Below, in pieces: positions 1-14,121 of a stretch of 64,000 bases of DNA. Made by a program: the position numbers and the translations under genes. The stretch's first letter is position 1; every line of letters starts with the position of its first letter. This stretch comes from Closterium sp. NIES-65 (lineage: Eukaryota; Streptophyta; Zygnematophyceae; Desmidiales; Closteriaceae): NCBI GenBank assembly GCA_948144175.1, contig CANXME010000212.1, positions 1,022,001 through 1,086,000 on the forward strand. The letters are read 5' to 3'. A model generated the notes under the pieces. It was given only the letters and a program-made list of their open reading frames with translations, had not been told where the DNA came from and did not search any database.

Positions 1-98
1 CGCGCGAGGGCGATTCTCTGCCGGCGCACAAGAGCAAGGACACGTCACTTTCGCATAGGAATGTGTCATGCTCGCCCCAGCAGAGTGTACGAACCAAT

Positions 99-225
99 TG
101 TCAGATTTATATGACATAGTTGCTGTAGGCTATAGTGGGGTAGCACATATGGGGTACAGGTTTCTAGGGTTGTATTTGTACCCCAATCTTTCCTTAGTCA
201 TTCATTCCTGTTCATTACTTTCACA
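99..225 (+). repeat. 5' LTR of copia element A
   Basis: Starts TGTCAGATTT and ends TTTCACA. It matches 7393-7519 over its full 127 bp with about two mismatches, and a tRNA-Met-like primer-binding site follows directly. Confidence 0.95.
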
Positions 226-299
226 TGGCATCAGAGCGGGTTCCCTATGGGAACTTCGCCTAGGGCCCACCGAAGCGCGCCCCGAGGCGCGCGATCTCC

Positions 300-1170
300 T
301 TTTTTTTAGCGACCCCCCGAGTCGCCCTTTCCCTCGCGGCCCCGCTGCCCTTCTCGCGGCCCCACCGCCCTTCAGACCCGGCCCCGCCGCCCTTCCTAGC
401 GGCCCCGCCCACCCTTTGAGCGGCCCCGCCTCTCCTTCGCGGCCCCGCCGTCCAGTCGCGGCCCCGCCATCCAGTCGCGGCCCCGCCACTACGTCGCGGC
501 TCCGCCGCCCCGTCGCGGCCCCGCCACCCAGTTGTGGCCCCGCCGCCTCTTCCTCGCGGACCCGCCACTCCGTCGCGGCCCCGCCTCTCCGTCGCGGCCC
601 CGCCGCCCCTTCACGGCCCCGCGGCCTCTTCTCTCGCGGCCCCGCCGCCCCTACTTCAGCGGCCCCGCCGCCCTGATCTCGCGGCACTCGGCGCCCCTTC
701 TCTCGCGGCCCTCGCCGCCCCAGATCTCGCGGCCCTCGCCGCCCCTGATCTCGCGGCCCCGCCGCCCCAGCACTCACGGCCCCGCTGCCCCTGATCTCGC
801 GGCCCCGCCGCCCCAGCGCTCTCGGCCCCGCCGCCCCTGATCTCGTGGCCCCGCCGCCCCAGCGCTTACGGCCCCGCCACCCCTACTACCGCGACACCGC
901 CGCCCCTACTCACGGCCCCATCGCCCCTGCACTCACGGCCCCGCCACCCGGTACCGGAGCAGCCGAGCCGCCCCGCCCGAGCCGCCCTGCACCCGAGCCG
1001 CCCGGGAGCCGAGCCGCCCAGCAGCAGCCGAGCCGCCCAGCAGCAGCCGAGCCGCCCAGCAGCAGCCGAGCCGCCCAGCAGCAGCCGAGCCGCCCAGGAG
1101 CCGCCGAGCCGCCCAGTCGCAGCCGAGCCGCCCCGCAGCGGCCGTGCCGTCCTGCAGCCGTCGAGTCGCC
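300..1170 (+). repeat. GC-rich minisatellite leader of element A
   Basis: Between the primer-binding site and Gag lies a degenerate tandem array. Its first part (about 330-950) repeats a 16-18 bp unit built on CGCGGCCCCGCC. The second (about 955-1160) repeats a 15-bp unit, CAGCAGCCGAGCCGC. Pro/Ala-rich open frames appear in several frames on both strands because of this composition and are not supported as genes. Confidence 0.85.
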
Positions 1171-4100
1171 CGACCTGCCCTGCCTGGTGAGCACAGCACT
1201 GCTACCGCTTGCCCTTTCCCCACTGCTTGCACTGCTAGTCTGTCGTCATGGCTACCCCCAGTGTCCTAGCTTTTGACGCTGAGGGCAGAGCCATCGACTT
1301 TGAGGTCTGGGTCGACGACCTGCAGATGTTTTTGCAGTGCGATAGGGCAGACGGTCTTTCTCTTTTTGACCTCACCTCTGGCGCCTCTCCTGCTCCTGCT
1401 GCTGATGCTGACCCCACTGTTCGCTCTCAGTGGGCCACCCGCGATGCTACTGCACGTCTTGCTGTACGTCGCCACTTGCCCACCACTGAGCGCGCGCACT
1501 TTAGTCAGTACAAGAGTGCTCAGACCCTGTACGACGCTGTAGTTGCACGCTACTCTTCCCCTGCCACTGCTGCACTGAGCCGTCTCATGCTACCGTACCT
1601 CTTTCCTGACCTCACTGCCTTTCCCACTGTCGCTGACCTCATTACGCACCTCCGCACTAGTGACACTCGCTACCGCGCCACCCTTCCTGCTGAGTTCTGC
1701 GCCAAGAACCCCCCCCCCATGTACATCACTCTCTACTACGTAGTAACACGCCTCCCTGACTCCCTTCGCGTAGTCAGGGACCACTTTCTCTCAGTCTGTC
1801 CCACCACCCTCACTGTCGACCTCCTCGAGAAGGCCCTCCTAGCGGCGGAGAAGAGCATCGTCGCTGTAGGCGCTTCTCGTGGTGACCCTGGCACCCCCAT
1901 CTTTGAGGGGTGCTCTCCTTCCCCCCTGCTGCCCTCTATTGCCTCTGCTGCTGCTGCCGACCTGCTTGGTCTTGAGTCGGTCGGCGCGGCGTCTGCCCCT
2001 AGTGGGAGACGCCGCTCTGGCAAGGGCAAGGGGGGCAAGGGCGCGGGTGGAGCTGGAGGGGGCGGTGGAGGTGGCGGTGGAGGCGGCGGGGGGAGTGGGG
2101 GTGGCGGCGGGAGTGGTGGCGGAGGCGGTGGTAGTGGTGGTGGCAGCGGCGGAGGCAGCGGCGGTGGTGGCGGCAGCGGTGGGAGTGGTGGCGGCGGTGG
2201 AGGCGGTGGAGGAGGAGGTGTTGGCGGAGGAGGTGGAGCTGGTCGGAGTGGTGCCCCGCAGCGGAGCGGCGCTGGTAGTGGTCAGCGCCAGCAGCAGCAG
2301 CAGCAGCAGCGTTCACGGGACATCCCTCCGCCCCAGCAGCTCCGTGAGTGGTACACTCGGCGTCAGAGGGGTGGGGGTGCTGGTCCGTGCACCTACGTCC
2401 TTCGTTCCAGCGACCGCGCGGGTGAGCAGTGTGGGGGTGCCCACTCCACCCAGCGCTACTTTGGCCGCCTGACGGACGCTTGGCGTCAGCAGTTCCCCGA
2501 GGCTAGTGAGCTTCCCCGCTGGGATGAGCTTTCTAGGGCTGGTGTAGCGAGCCTTGATCTTGACTTTGATGCTATCCTTGCTGCTATGTATGCTGTAACT
2601 ATTAGTGAGGAGGGTGACTGTTACCGGTGTTTCCCGCCCGACCCGGGCATTGGTACTGCTGCGCTAGGTGCTTGTAAGGCTGCTGCTCTAGGTGCCAGTG
2701 CGTTTGCGCTCTCAGGTACTGGTGAGACTGCGCTCTCAGGTACTGCGTCGCCTTCGTCCTCCCTCACTTTCACACTTGACTCAGGGGATTCTCGCTCCTT
2801 CTTTCGAGACCGCACCACCCTCACGCCGCTTGGTCGGCGGGTTGCGGTCTCCCTGGCTGACCCCTCTGGGGGTCCTGTCCTCTCTCACTTTTCCACTGTC
2901 CTCCCGTGTCCGGCTGCCCCCTCGGGTACCCTGTCTGGTCTGTACCTTCCCTCGTTCTCGACGAACTTGGTCAGTGGTGCGGACCTACAGGATGCGGGGG
3001 TTCACCAGTTCACTCCTGCGAGTCGGCGGGTGACCCACTGCACGGACGCACGCACAGGCCGGCACCTGGCCACGTTCTCGCGTCGGCCGGGGTCGAGCCT
3101 CTACACCCTGACCACTGAGTCTCCTCCTGTCCCTGCGTCTGGTCAGGTAGCTGCGTCAGGTCAGGTGTTTGCTGCTGCGTCCCGGTCTGGCCCTGAGTTT
3201 GCCCCCTGTTCGTGTCGCCTCCTGTCTCACGAGACTCTCCTGTGGCACCACCGTCTTGGCCACCCCTCCCAGTCCCGTCTTCGGGGCATGGCTTCCCGTG
3301 TCCTTGTCTCAGGTCTTCCTCGGTCTCTCCCTCCCCTTCCTTCGGGACCAGGACCTTCCTGTGTCCCCTGTGTCGAGGGGCGCCTCAGGGCTGCTCCTCA
3401 CTCCTCCCAGTTTCCCCCGACAGAGGCCCCTCTGCAGACACTTCACATGGACGTGTGGGGCCCGGCCCGCGTCCGTGGGCAGGGTCACGAGCGCTACTTC
3501 CTGTTGGTGGTTGACGACTACTCGCGTTACACCACAGTCTTCCCCTTGCGCAGCAAGGGTGATGTCACTGCGGTGCTGATCGACTGGATCCGCGCAGCTC
3601 GTCTCCAGCTCAGGAGGAGCTTCGGCTCGGACTTTCCTGTTCTGCGTCTGCACTCTGACCGAGATGGGGAGTTCTCCTCTCGCCTTCTACGAGACTATTG
3701 CCGTGCACGGGGGATCCGCCAGACCTTTACGCTTCCGGACTCTCCACAGCAAAATGGGATTGCTGAGCGCCGCATTGGCATGGTCATGGACGTCGCTCGT
3801 ACGTCCATGATGCATGCGGCTGCCCCCCATTTTCTGTGGCCGTTTGCGGTTCGGTACGCGGCGCATCAGCTCAACCTTCACCCCAGGGTCTCCCGGCCGG
3901 AGACCTCCCCAGCTCTGCTGTGGACGGGGAAGGTCGGCGATGCGTGTGCGTTCCGTGTCTGGGGATCTCGGGCGTTTGTCCGCGACTTGTCTGCGGACAA
4001 GCTGTCCCCTCGTGCTGCTCCCTGTGTCTTCCTTGGCTTCCCCCCTGACGCTCCAGGGTGGCAGCTCTACCACCCCTCCTCTCGTCGTGTTCTGTCCTCC

Positions 4101-7100
4101 CAGGACGTCACGTTCGACGAGTCAGTCCCCTTCTACCGCCTCTTCCCCTACCGCACTCCTTCTCTCCCCCCACCACCGGACTTTCTTGTGCCGGTTCCCC
4201 CTCCGGTAGACCCCCTCCCCCCTCAGGTTCCTGCCCCCTCAGGTGTGTCCCAGGTAGACGCCGTTGACCCGGTCGAGGTTACTGGTGACTCTGGTGCTGC
4301 TGCGGGTGCTGAGCCTGGGGGTGCTGACTCTGGGGGTGTTGTGCGCGGGGGTGCTGAGCCTGGGGGTGCCGAGCCTGGAGGTGCTACTACTGGGGGTGCT
4401 GAGCCTGGGGGTGCTACTGCTGAGGGTGCTGAGCCTGGGGGTGCTGAGCCGGGGAGTGCTGTACCTGGAGCTGCTGAGCTAGGGGGTGCTGAGTCTGGGG
4501 GTGCTGAGTCTGGAGCAACTGAGCCTGGGGGTGCTGCGTCTGGAGCTGCTGAGCCTTGAGGTGCTGAGTCTGGGGGTCCTGCGCCTGGAGCTGCTGAGCC
4601 TGGGGTTTCTCCTGGTGCTCCGTCTCGGCGGGAGCCCCTCTCTCCACAGGAGCTGCTCGAGAGGTTTGCTCGCCGCTGGAGGCGTACTGCTGGAGCTGGA
4701 GCTTCTTCGACCACCGAGGGTGCTGGTGCCGCCGGTCCCGGAGCTGCTGGGCCTGCGGGTCCTACAAGAGCTGGAGCTTCTGAGGGTGTTGGTGCTGAGA
4801 CTACTGCTGTCTGTCCTGGTGGTGGTCCTGCTGCTGGTGCTGCTGGAGGTCCTGCCACTGGAGGTGTTGGTGGTACTGGTGCTGCCGCTGAGGGTGCTGG
4901 TGCTGTCCCTGCTGAGTCTGGAGTTGCCGCGCGGCCTCGGCCGTACTTCGTTCCGCTCCTTCAGCAGGTTCTTGGTCTTTCTCCTCTCGTAGAGTGTCCA
5001 CAGCCTGTCCAGTCGCAGTCACTGTTGGAGCCTACCTCTCCACTGCCTTCTCCCTCTCCTTACACTGGTCCTACTGGGGGTCTTGCTGAGCGTCGTGAGC
5101 CTGCGTCTCGTCCCGCGTCGCCTGTTCGTGCTCCTCGCGCTAGTGGTCGCAGTTCGCGTCAGCGTCCTCCTCCTGTCCCTGGCACGCACCGTATGTCTCT
5201 GCGTCCGTCCACTGCTCCTCTGCGTGCCCCTTTACCTGCTCCTCCTGAGTCCTCCCTTCCTGTGCTTGCCGACCCAGAGTCGGACTCCCTTCGTGCTGCC
5301 AGTCCTACTGTCACGCGTCTGCTTGCTACTGTCGTGACTGACCCCTCTTTTGAGTCCGCTGCTGCGTCTGCTCTTGTCGCTGAGCTCATCGACTTTGCTG
5401 CTCGCTGTCGTCTAGACTACGCTGCCAGTCTTGTTGCTGAGTCTGCGTCTGTCTGTCCTCCGTCCGTCGGGGGTGAGTGTGCTCTTGGCACGGACGTCCT
5501 TGAGGACAGGCAAGAGGAGTTCCAGTGTCTGGCTGCTGCTTCACCTCATCTCGCGTCTGTACTGCTTGCTCCTGAAGGAGACCCGGATGCACTAGACATC
5601 CCGACTCCGCGCTCTTACGCGGAGGCCGTAGAGGGTCCCTACTCCTCTCAGTGGCAGGCAGCTATGGACGTAGAGATGGCTTCCTGGAAGTCCACAGGCA
5701 CCTACGTTGACGCGGTTCCCCCTCCTGGGGCGAACATCGACAGTGGCATGTGGATCTTCAGGGTGAAGCGGCCGCCGGGCTCTCCACCTGTCTTCAAGGC
5801 GCGGTACGTTGCTCGTGGCTTCAGTCAGCGGCAGGGAGTTGACTACTTTCAGACCTTCTCTCCCACCCCGAAGATGACTACTCTTCGGGTGCTGCTGCAC
5901 ATAACCGCTCAGCGCGACTACGAGCTTCACTCTCTCGACTTCAGCACTGCGTTCTTGGAGGGTAGCCTGCACGAGGAGATCTGGATGCGCCGTCCACCTG
6001 GCTTCACTGGGACTTTCCCTCCTGGCACCCAGTGGAGCCTCCGACGGCCAGTCTACGGTCTCCGCCAGGCACCGCGTGAGTGGCACGACACACTGAGGAC
6101 TACGCTTGCGGCTCTTGGGTGTGCTCCTTCTACTGCTGACCCGTCGCTGTTTCTGCGCACCGACACTTCTTTGCCGCCGTTCTACATCCTTGTGTACGTT
6201 GACGACTTGGTCTTTGCCACAGCGGACACTGCTGGACTCGCCTACGTGAAGTCCGAGCTGCTGAAGAGACACACGTGCACAGACCTGGGTGAACTGCGCA
6301 GCTATCTTGACTTGCAGATCACTCGGGACAGAGCACGCCGCACCATTACCTTGACTCAGTCACACATGGTGCAGCAGGTCCTTCAGCGCTTCGGCTTCAC
6401 GTACTCCTCGCCTCAGGCCACTCCTCTGTCTACTCGCCACTCGCTCTCAGCTTTGCCTTATGTGAGTCCGTAGAGTCGAGTGGCCCGTACCCAGAGCTTG
6501 TTGGCTGCCTCATGTACCTGATGACCTGCACACGACCTGACCTTGCATACCCTCTTAGCATTCTTGCACGCTATGTTGCTCCTGGGAGACACCGACCAGA
6601 GCACATGGCTGTAGCGAAAAGGGTGTTGCGCTACCTGTGCAGTACGTCGGGCATGGGGCTAGTGCTTGGAGGGCGGAGTCCAGTGGTCCTTACAGGACAC
6701 GCGGACGCTTCTTGGGCTGACGACCAGGCTACGCATCGGTCGTCACAGGGTTACACCTTCAGTCTTGGTTCCGGCTCTGTCTCGTGGCAGGCTACTCGCT
6801 CGTCTTCGGTTCTCAGCTCCAGTTGTGAGGCTGAGATCTACGCAGGGGCCATGGCTGCATAGGAGCTTCGCTGGCTCACCTACCTGCTGACTGACCTTGG
6901 AGAGCCGCCTCGTTCTCCTCCAGTGCTGTACGTAGACAACAAGGCCAGGCTGGCCTTGTGTCGAGAGCAGCGTCTGGAGCACAGAACGAAGCACATTGCT
7001 CTTCGCTACTTCCTTGCTCGTGAGCTACAGCAGCGTGGACAGTTGCGGCTTGCGTACGTGTCCTCTGAGGCCAACACTGCTGATGTGTTCACCAAGGCAC

Positions 7101-7392
7101 TCGCGCCTTGTGACCATCAGCGCTTCTGCACTCAGCTGGGACTTGTACCTGTCCTACCTCACTTGCTCACCTCTTGACCTTGCTTGTACTCTTGCATATA
7201 TATATATATACCTGCTCTTGCTTGTTTAGCCTTATATATATATATGTGTCTAGTCTTGCATGTGAACTGGCCTTGTGGCCTTGACCTTGTGCTCGGACTG
7301 TGTGGTGACTTTGTGATCCACCCTGAGCTTTGCTTTTTTTGCTTGACTGGTCTTGTGACCCCTTGTTCTCCCCCACTTTGCCTATGGGGGTG

Positions 7393-7519
7393 TGTCAGAT
7401 TTATATGACTTAGTTGCTGTAGGCTATAGTGGGGTAGCACATATGGGGTACAGGTTTTTAGGGTTGTATTTGTACCCCAATCTTTCCTTAGTCATTCATT
7501 CCTGTTCATTACTTTCACA
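7393..7519 (+). repeat. 3' LTR of copia element A
   Basis: Full-length partner of 99-225. It is preceded by the purine-rich TATGGGGGTG tract expected of a polypurine primer and followed by the CCAAT target duplication. Confidence 0.95.
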
Positions 7520-8407
7520 CCAATAGCTTGCAGTCGCTCGTTCGCATCGCACAGGCTTGCCCCGGTGTACGTCCAATAGCTTGTAGTCGCTTGCTCGCAG
7601 CGCACAGACAACAAGTGTTCCCGAGCCCCCCTGTCAGGTCAACTTCGCGCTGTTGCGCTTTTCCTGAGCGAGCCCACCCTCGAGGGAGTCAAACAGAGTA
7701 GAAGTGGATTTGGACTCGCTTCAAAACGGGAAGTCATTACTGTTTTAATCCGTTTTTTTGAAATATGTTTATTATACATGCGCTTATAATAAATCAGGGT
7801 TTTATAAGGGGTGCGCTTATAATTGAGGATCGGCCATAAGCGCATTGCTCCAGATATAAGCGCATGCGCTTAACATAGGCCTGCGCTTATATCCGGGGTG
7901 ATACGGTAATAGTGTATCCGGTCGGCTGGGTTCTGGTACAGTACTTTTCTTCATATCGTGCCTCCATCATGCTGTTGCGCGCTTGCGGGGAGCGGTCCCT
8001 GCACTGAGGAATAAGCTAAACGCTGCTTGGATGGCATGCTATCGGGGAGGCATCAGCCCTCAACACCATGTTGCAAAATGTTTAGCTACGGGGTAGTACT
8101 GGCGCCTGCTAGCTGGTGTTAATGGCCTGCCCGCTAGCTACTGCTTCGCCGACCAAGGGTTGATCCAACGGACCAGGCACGCCCAAACCTACTCCATGTT
8201 AGCAGGATGATTCTAACGAGTATTGTCATTGTCAGCGCCAAGGGCGCCCCTTTTGTCGCTAGATGGTATAGCAAATGCTGGATTTGTTGTGACTTTAGTT
8301 ACAGGTGCGATGTGGTATCAATGTAGTGAGGATTGCACTAATAAGTTGGCAAACGAGTACAAAGTATGAGAAAAGGCATGAGCAAAGGCATGAGCGAAGT
8401 GGTTTTA
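7520..8407. other. Spacer with 52-bp direct repeat and TGCGCTTATA cluster
   Basis: No gene is recognised. A roughly 36-bp segment beginning CAATAGCTTG at 7521 recurs at about 7573. The bases left of element A (about 82-98, GTGTACGAACCAAT) match the start of the second copy, so A landed inside a pre-existing tandem repeat. From about 7778 to 7892 the decamer TGCGCTTATA or close variants occur about six times in both orientations. The rest (about 7900-8407) is downstream of the F-box gene and shows nothing recognisable. Confidence 0.6.
7778..7892. repeat. Clustered TGCGCTTATA motif, both orientations
   Basis: Copies are read at about 7779, 7812, 7835 (reverse), 7855 (reverse), 7864 and 7882. 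Two of them form the near-palindrome ATAAGCGCATGCGCTTA. Spacing is irregular, so this is not a simple tandem array. It could be a decayed inverted-repeat transposon or a cluster of protein-binding sites; the sequence does not decide. Confidence 0.5.
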
Positions 8408-12254
<3,847 letters not shown>

Positions 12255-14121
12255 GTTCGCGAACTAATTCGGCGAAGGGTAACGGCTAGAGTTACGCTTA
12301 TAAACAGACTGCGGCAAATGGGGGCTCCCTGACAGGTGCAGGAACAGAAGAACAGAGGAACAGAAGAACAGGTGGCAAAGCAAACCACTGCGGAAGAAAC
12401 AAGCAAAACAGGAGTCAGTGATAAAAAAACGGGCGGGCTACTTGGATAGGAGACATAAGCCCTCCGCACTTTTCGGCAGGGAGATTGACCAGAATGTACC
12501 CGCTATGATGCGCTGCACTCTGCACTCACCCAGGGGTAGTAGAATCGAACAGCATGCATTTGGAACCAGTATTCTTATGACAGTCACAAACAGGGAAACG
12601 AGTTGGCGGAAATAATCATGGACTGATAAGATTTTGATGCATATTATAGTTTGAGGTGATAAAAGATCCATGAGGGCCTTGAAGGATCCATATCAGCACA
12701 TCAGAATAAAATGATATTGTCAATTCTGAATATTTTTATATATTGATTGGGGTGGCAAAGAAGTATGAAGAGGCTTTGTACAAAAGGAGTGTTTACATCT
12801 TTTTGACATGAACTGGTTGCACCGTACACATGATGCCTGTTTGAGCCCCTCCCGGTTGCCTTGTGAAGGGGGCGTATAAGCTGTAACCAGGCAATTCGCT
12901 TAAGTTCGTCAATTCGCAGCTAGCTAAAAAGAATTCGCATGTGCTTATAAACAAGACCCTGCTACCTAGTTACCTTTTTTGACTTCAGTCTCTTCTGCTT
13001 GACTTCGGTCTCTTCTGCTTGACGCGCTTGTAATGTAGGTGCATGAAGCTGGGGAAACAGCCTCGGGTGCAGCGTATCCATCCGGCGCAAGGCAAATTCG
13101 CGCGCATGGGGTGAGCATCAGGTGTACTGAGTCTTCGGTCTGGTCTGAACCATTACCGCAAGGATGTGGAGGCCCGTTTTGTCGCGTTGCACTTCAAATC
13201 ATGGAGACCACAGCCCAGGTGTTCAAGCAAGGTTCCTCCCTCAGTGTCACCGAAGCGCGGTTGCACAAAAACGAAACCTCAGCTGCCGAACCAGCATCTT
13301 CCACTAACACCCACCTGAGAACGAGGGCGCACTCCCAAACGAGCAACAGACGAAGCTCGGAACACATGAAGCTGGTAGCGAGAGACGGGATTGTATGCAG
13401 GAAGGCCAAAGGCGGTTTCACAAAACGCGTGGAGTCTCCAATCTGTTCCATTCGGGTTTCAGTTTTGGTAGGGACTTTTGAATGAGCCCGACATAAACCA
13501 TCACACCGACTTTGTCACCTGCACTGAACTGCAGCATACATTACTGTACACGCCTCCGTCTCCAGGTCAGGTCAGGATTCAGGAGCCTGGCCATGATTCA
13601 GGAGGGGAACTGCACTGCACCAAACAAACGCATAGCCCAGCAATAATTGGCATGGCATGGACTTCTGATGAGGCGCGAGTGCGATCATGAATTGCCACAA
13701 CAGTATTGCGACTAGAGAGCATTACTATGGCCACAAAGCTGCCGACTTGCTGTGCGGCCAGCGAAACTAACAGGGCCTCGTTTGGAAAGGCGCAGGGGGC
13801 TTCCAACAGTTTTAGTAGGGTCATTTGTTGCGTCGCCGCTCCTCGCACCTAGGTCGCAGCAATTCAATTGGCCCATTGCCGGCGTCGGCTTACGCGCACC
13901 GTTCTATTCAGTAGCCATTCCGTTTCCCCCAATGCGCCGTTGCTTGACTAGCATAATTTGTCAATCGTCGCGACCTAGGCTGTCCGCTTCGTTATTCGTC
14001 ACCCCGCGTTCAAAACATTTCGCCCAGGTTACGAATACTATTCAGGAAACCTAGTTTCAGGCCCTCTGGTTCCGTTAGGACCGCTGTTGCCGTTAGAGCC
14101 TATTAACTAGCTTGCGCGGAA
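12255..14121. promoter_or_regulatory. Divergent upstream region of the F-box and subtilase genes
   Basis: About 1.87 kb between two start codons facing apart, so it should hold both promoters. I see no confident TATA box or known operator. A perfect 20-bp tandem duplication (GACTTCRGTCTCTTCTGCTT) lies at 12981-13020. Short open frames at about 13039-13485 and 13752-14054 resemble no family I know and are not called. TGCTTATA-like motifs recur near 12294 and 12943. Confidence 0.4.

Larger units (their letters stand above)
99..7519 (+). mobile_element. Ty1/copia LTR retrotransposon A
   Basis: Copia element bounded by two 127-bp LTRs (TGTCAG...TTCACA) and flanked by the 5-bp target duplication CCAAT (94-98 and 7520-7524). 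A primer-binding site resembling the initiator-Met tRNA complement begins at 226. A GC-rich repetitive leader runs to about 1247 and Gag starts at 1248. Visible parts in order: Gag with a poly-Gly tract (about 2041-2260), a Gln run and a Cys/His motif near 2390-2460; protease region near 2770; GAG-pre-integrase (WHHRLGHP, about 3240); integrase core (about 3430-3960); an acidic Gly/Ala/Glu/Pro pentapeptide linker (about 4300-4560); RVT_2 reverse transcriptase with YVDD (about 5640-6470); RNase H (about 6650-7130). The order integrase before RT is diagnostic of copia. It is a broken copy with about four breaks. The two LTRs differ at about 2 of 127 positions, so it is young. Confidence 0.95.

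Noticed and set aside
68-1247. Several Pro/Ala/Arg-rich open frames on both strands in the leader of element A (likewise near 26159-26914, 42430-43110 and 50370-50690)
   Set aside because: They come from GC-rich tandem repeats open in many frames at once, have no recognisable domain, and differ wholly between related elements.
4300-4980. Possible captured host gene or envelope-like frame between integrase and reverse transcriptase of the copia elements
   Set aside because: The region is a pentapeptide minisatellite with Gly/Ala-rich flanks in every copy. No signal peptide, membrane segment or other domain is in the coding frame.
13039-13485. 148-codon open frame in the divergent intergenic region
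   Set aside because: No recognisable motif, no splice or codon-bias support, and length within chance at this base composition.
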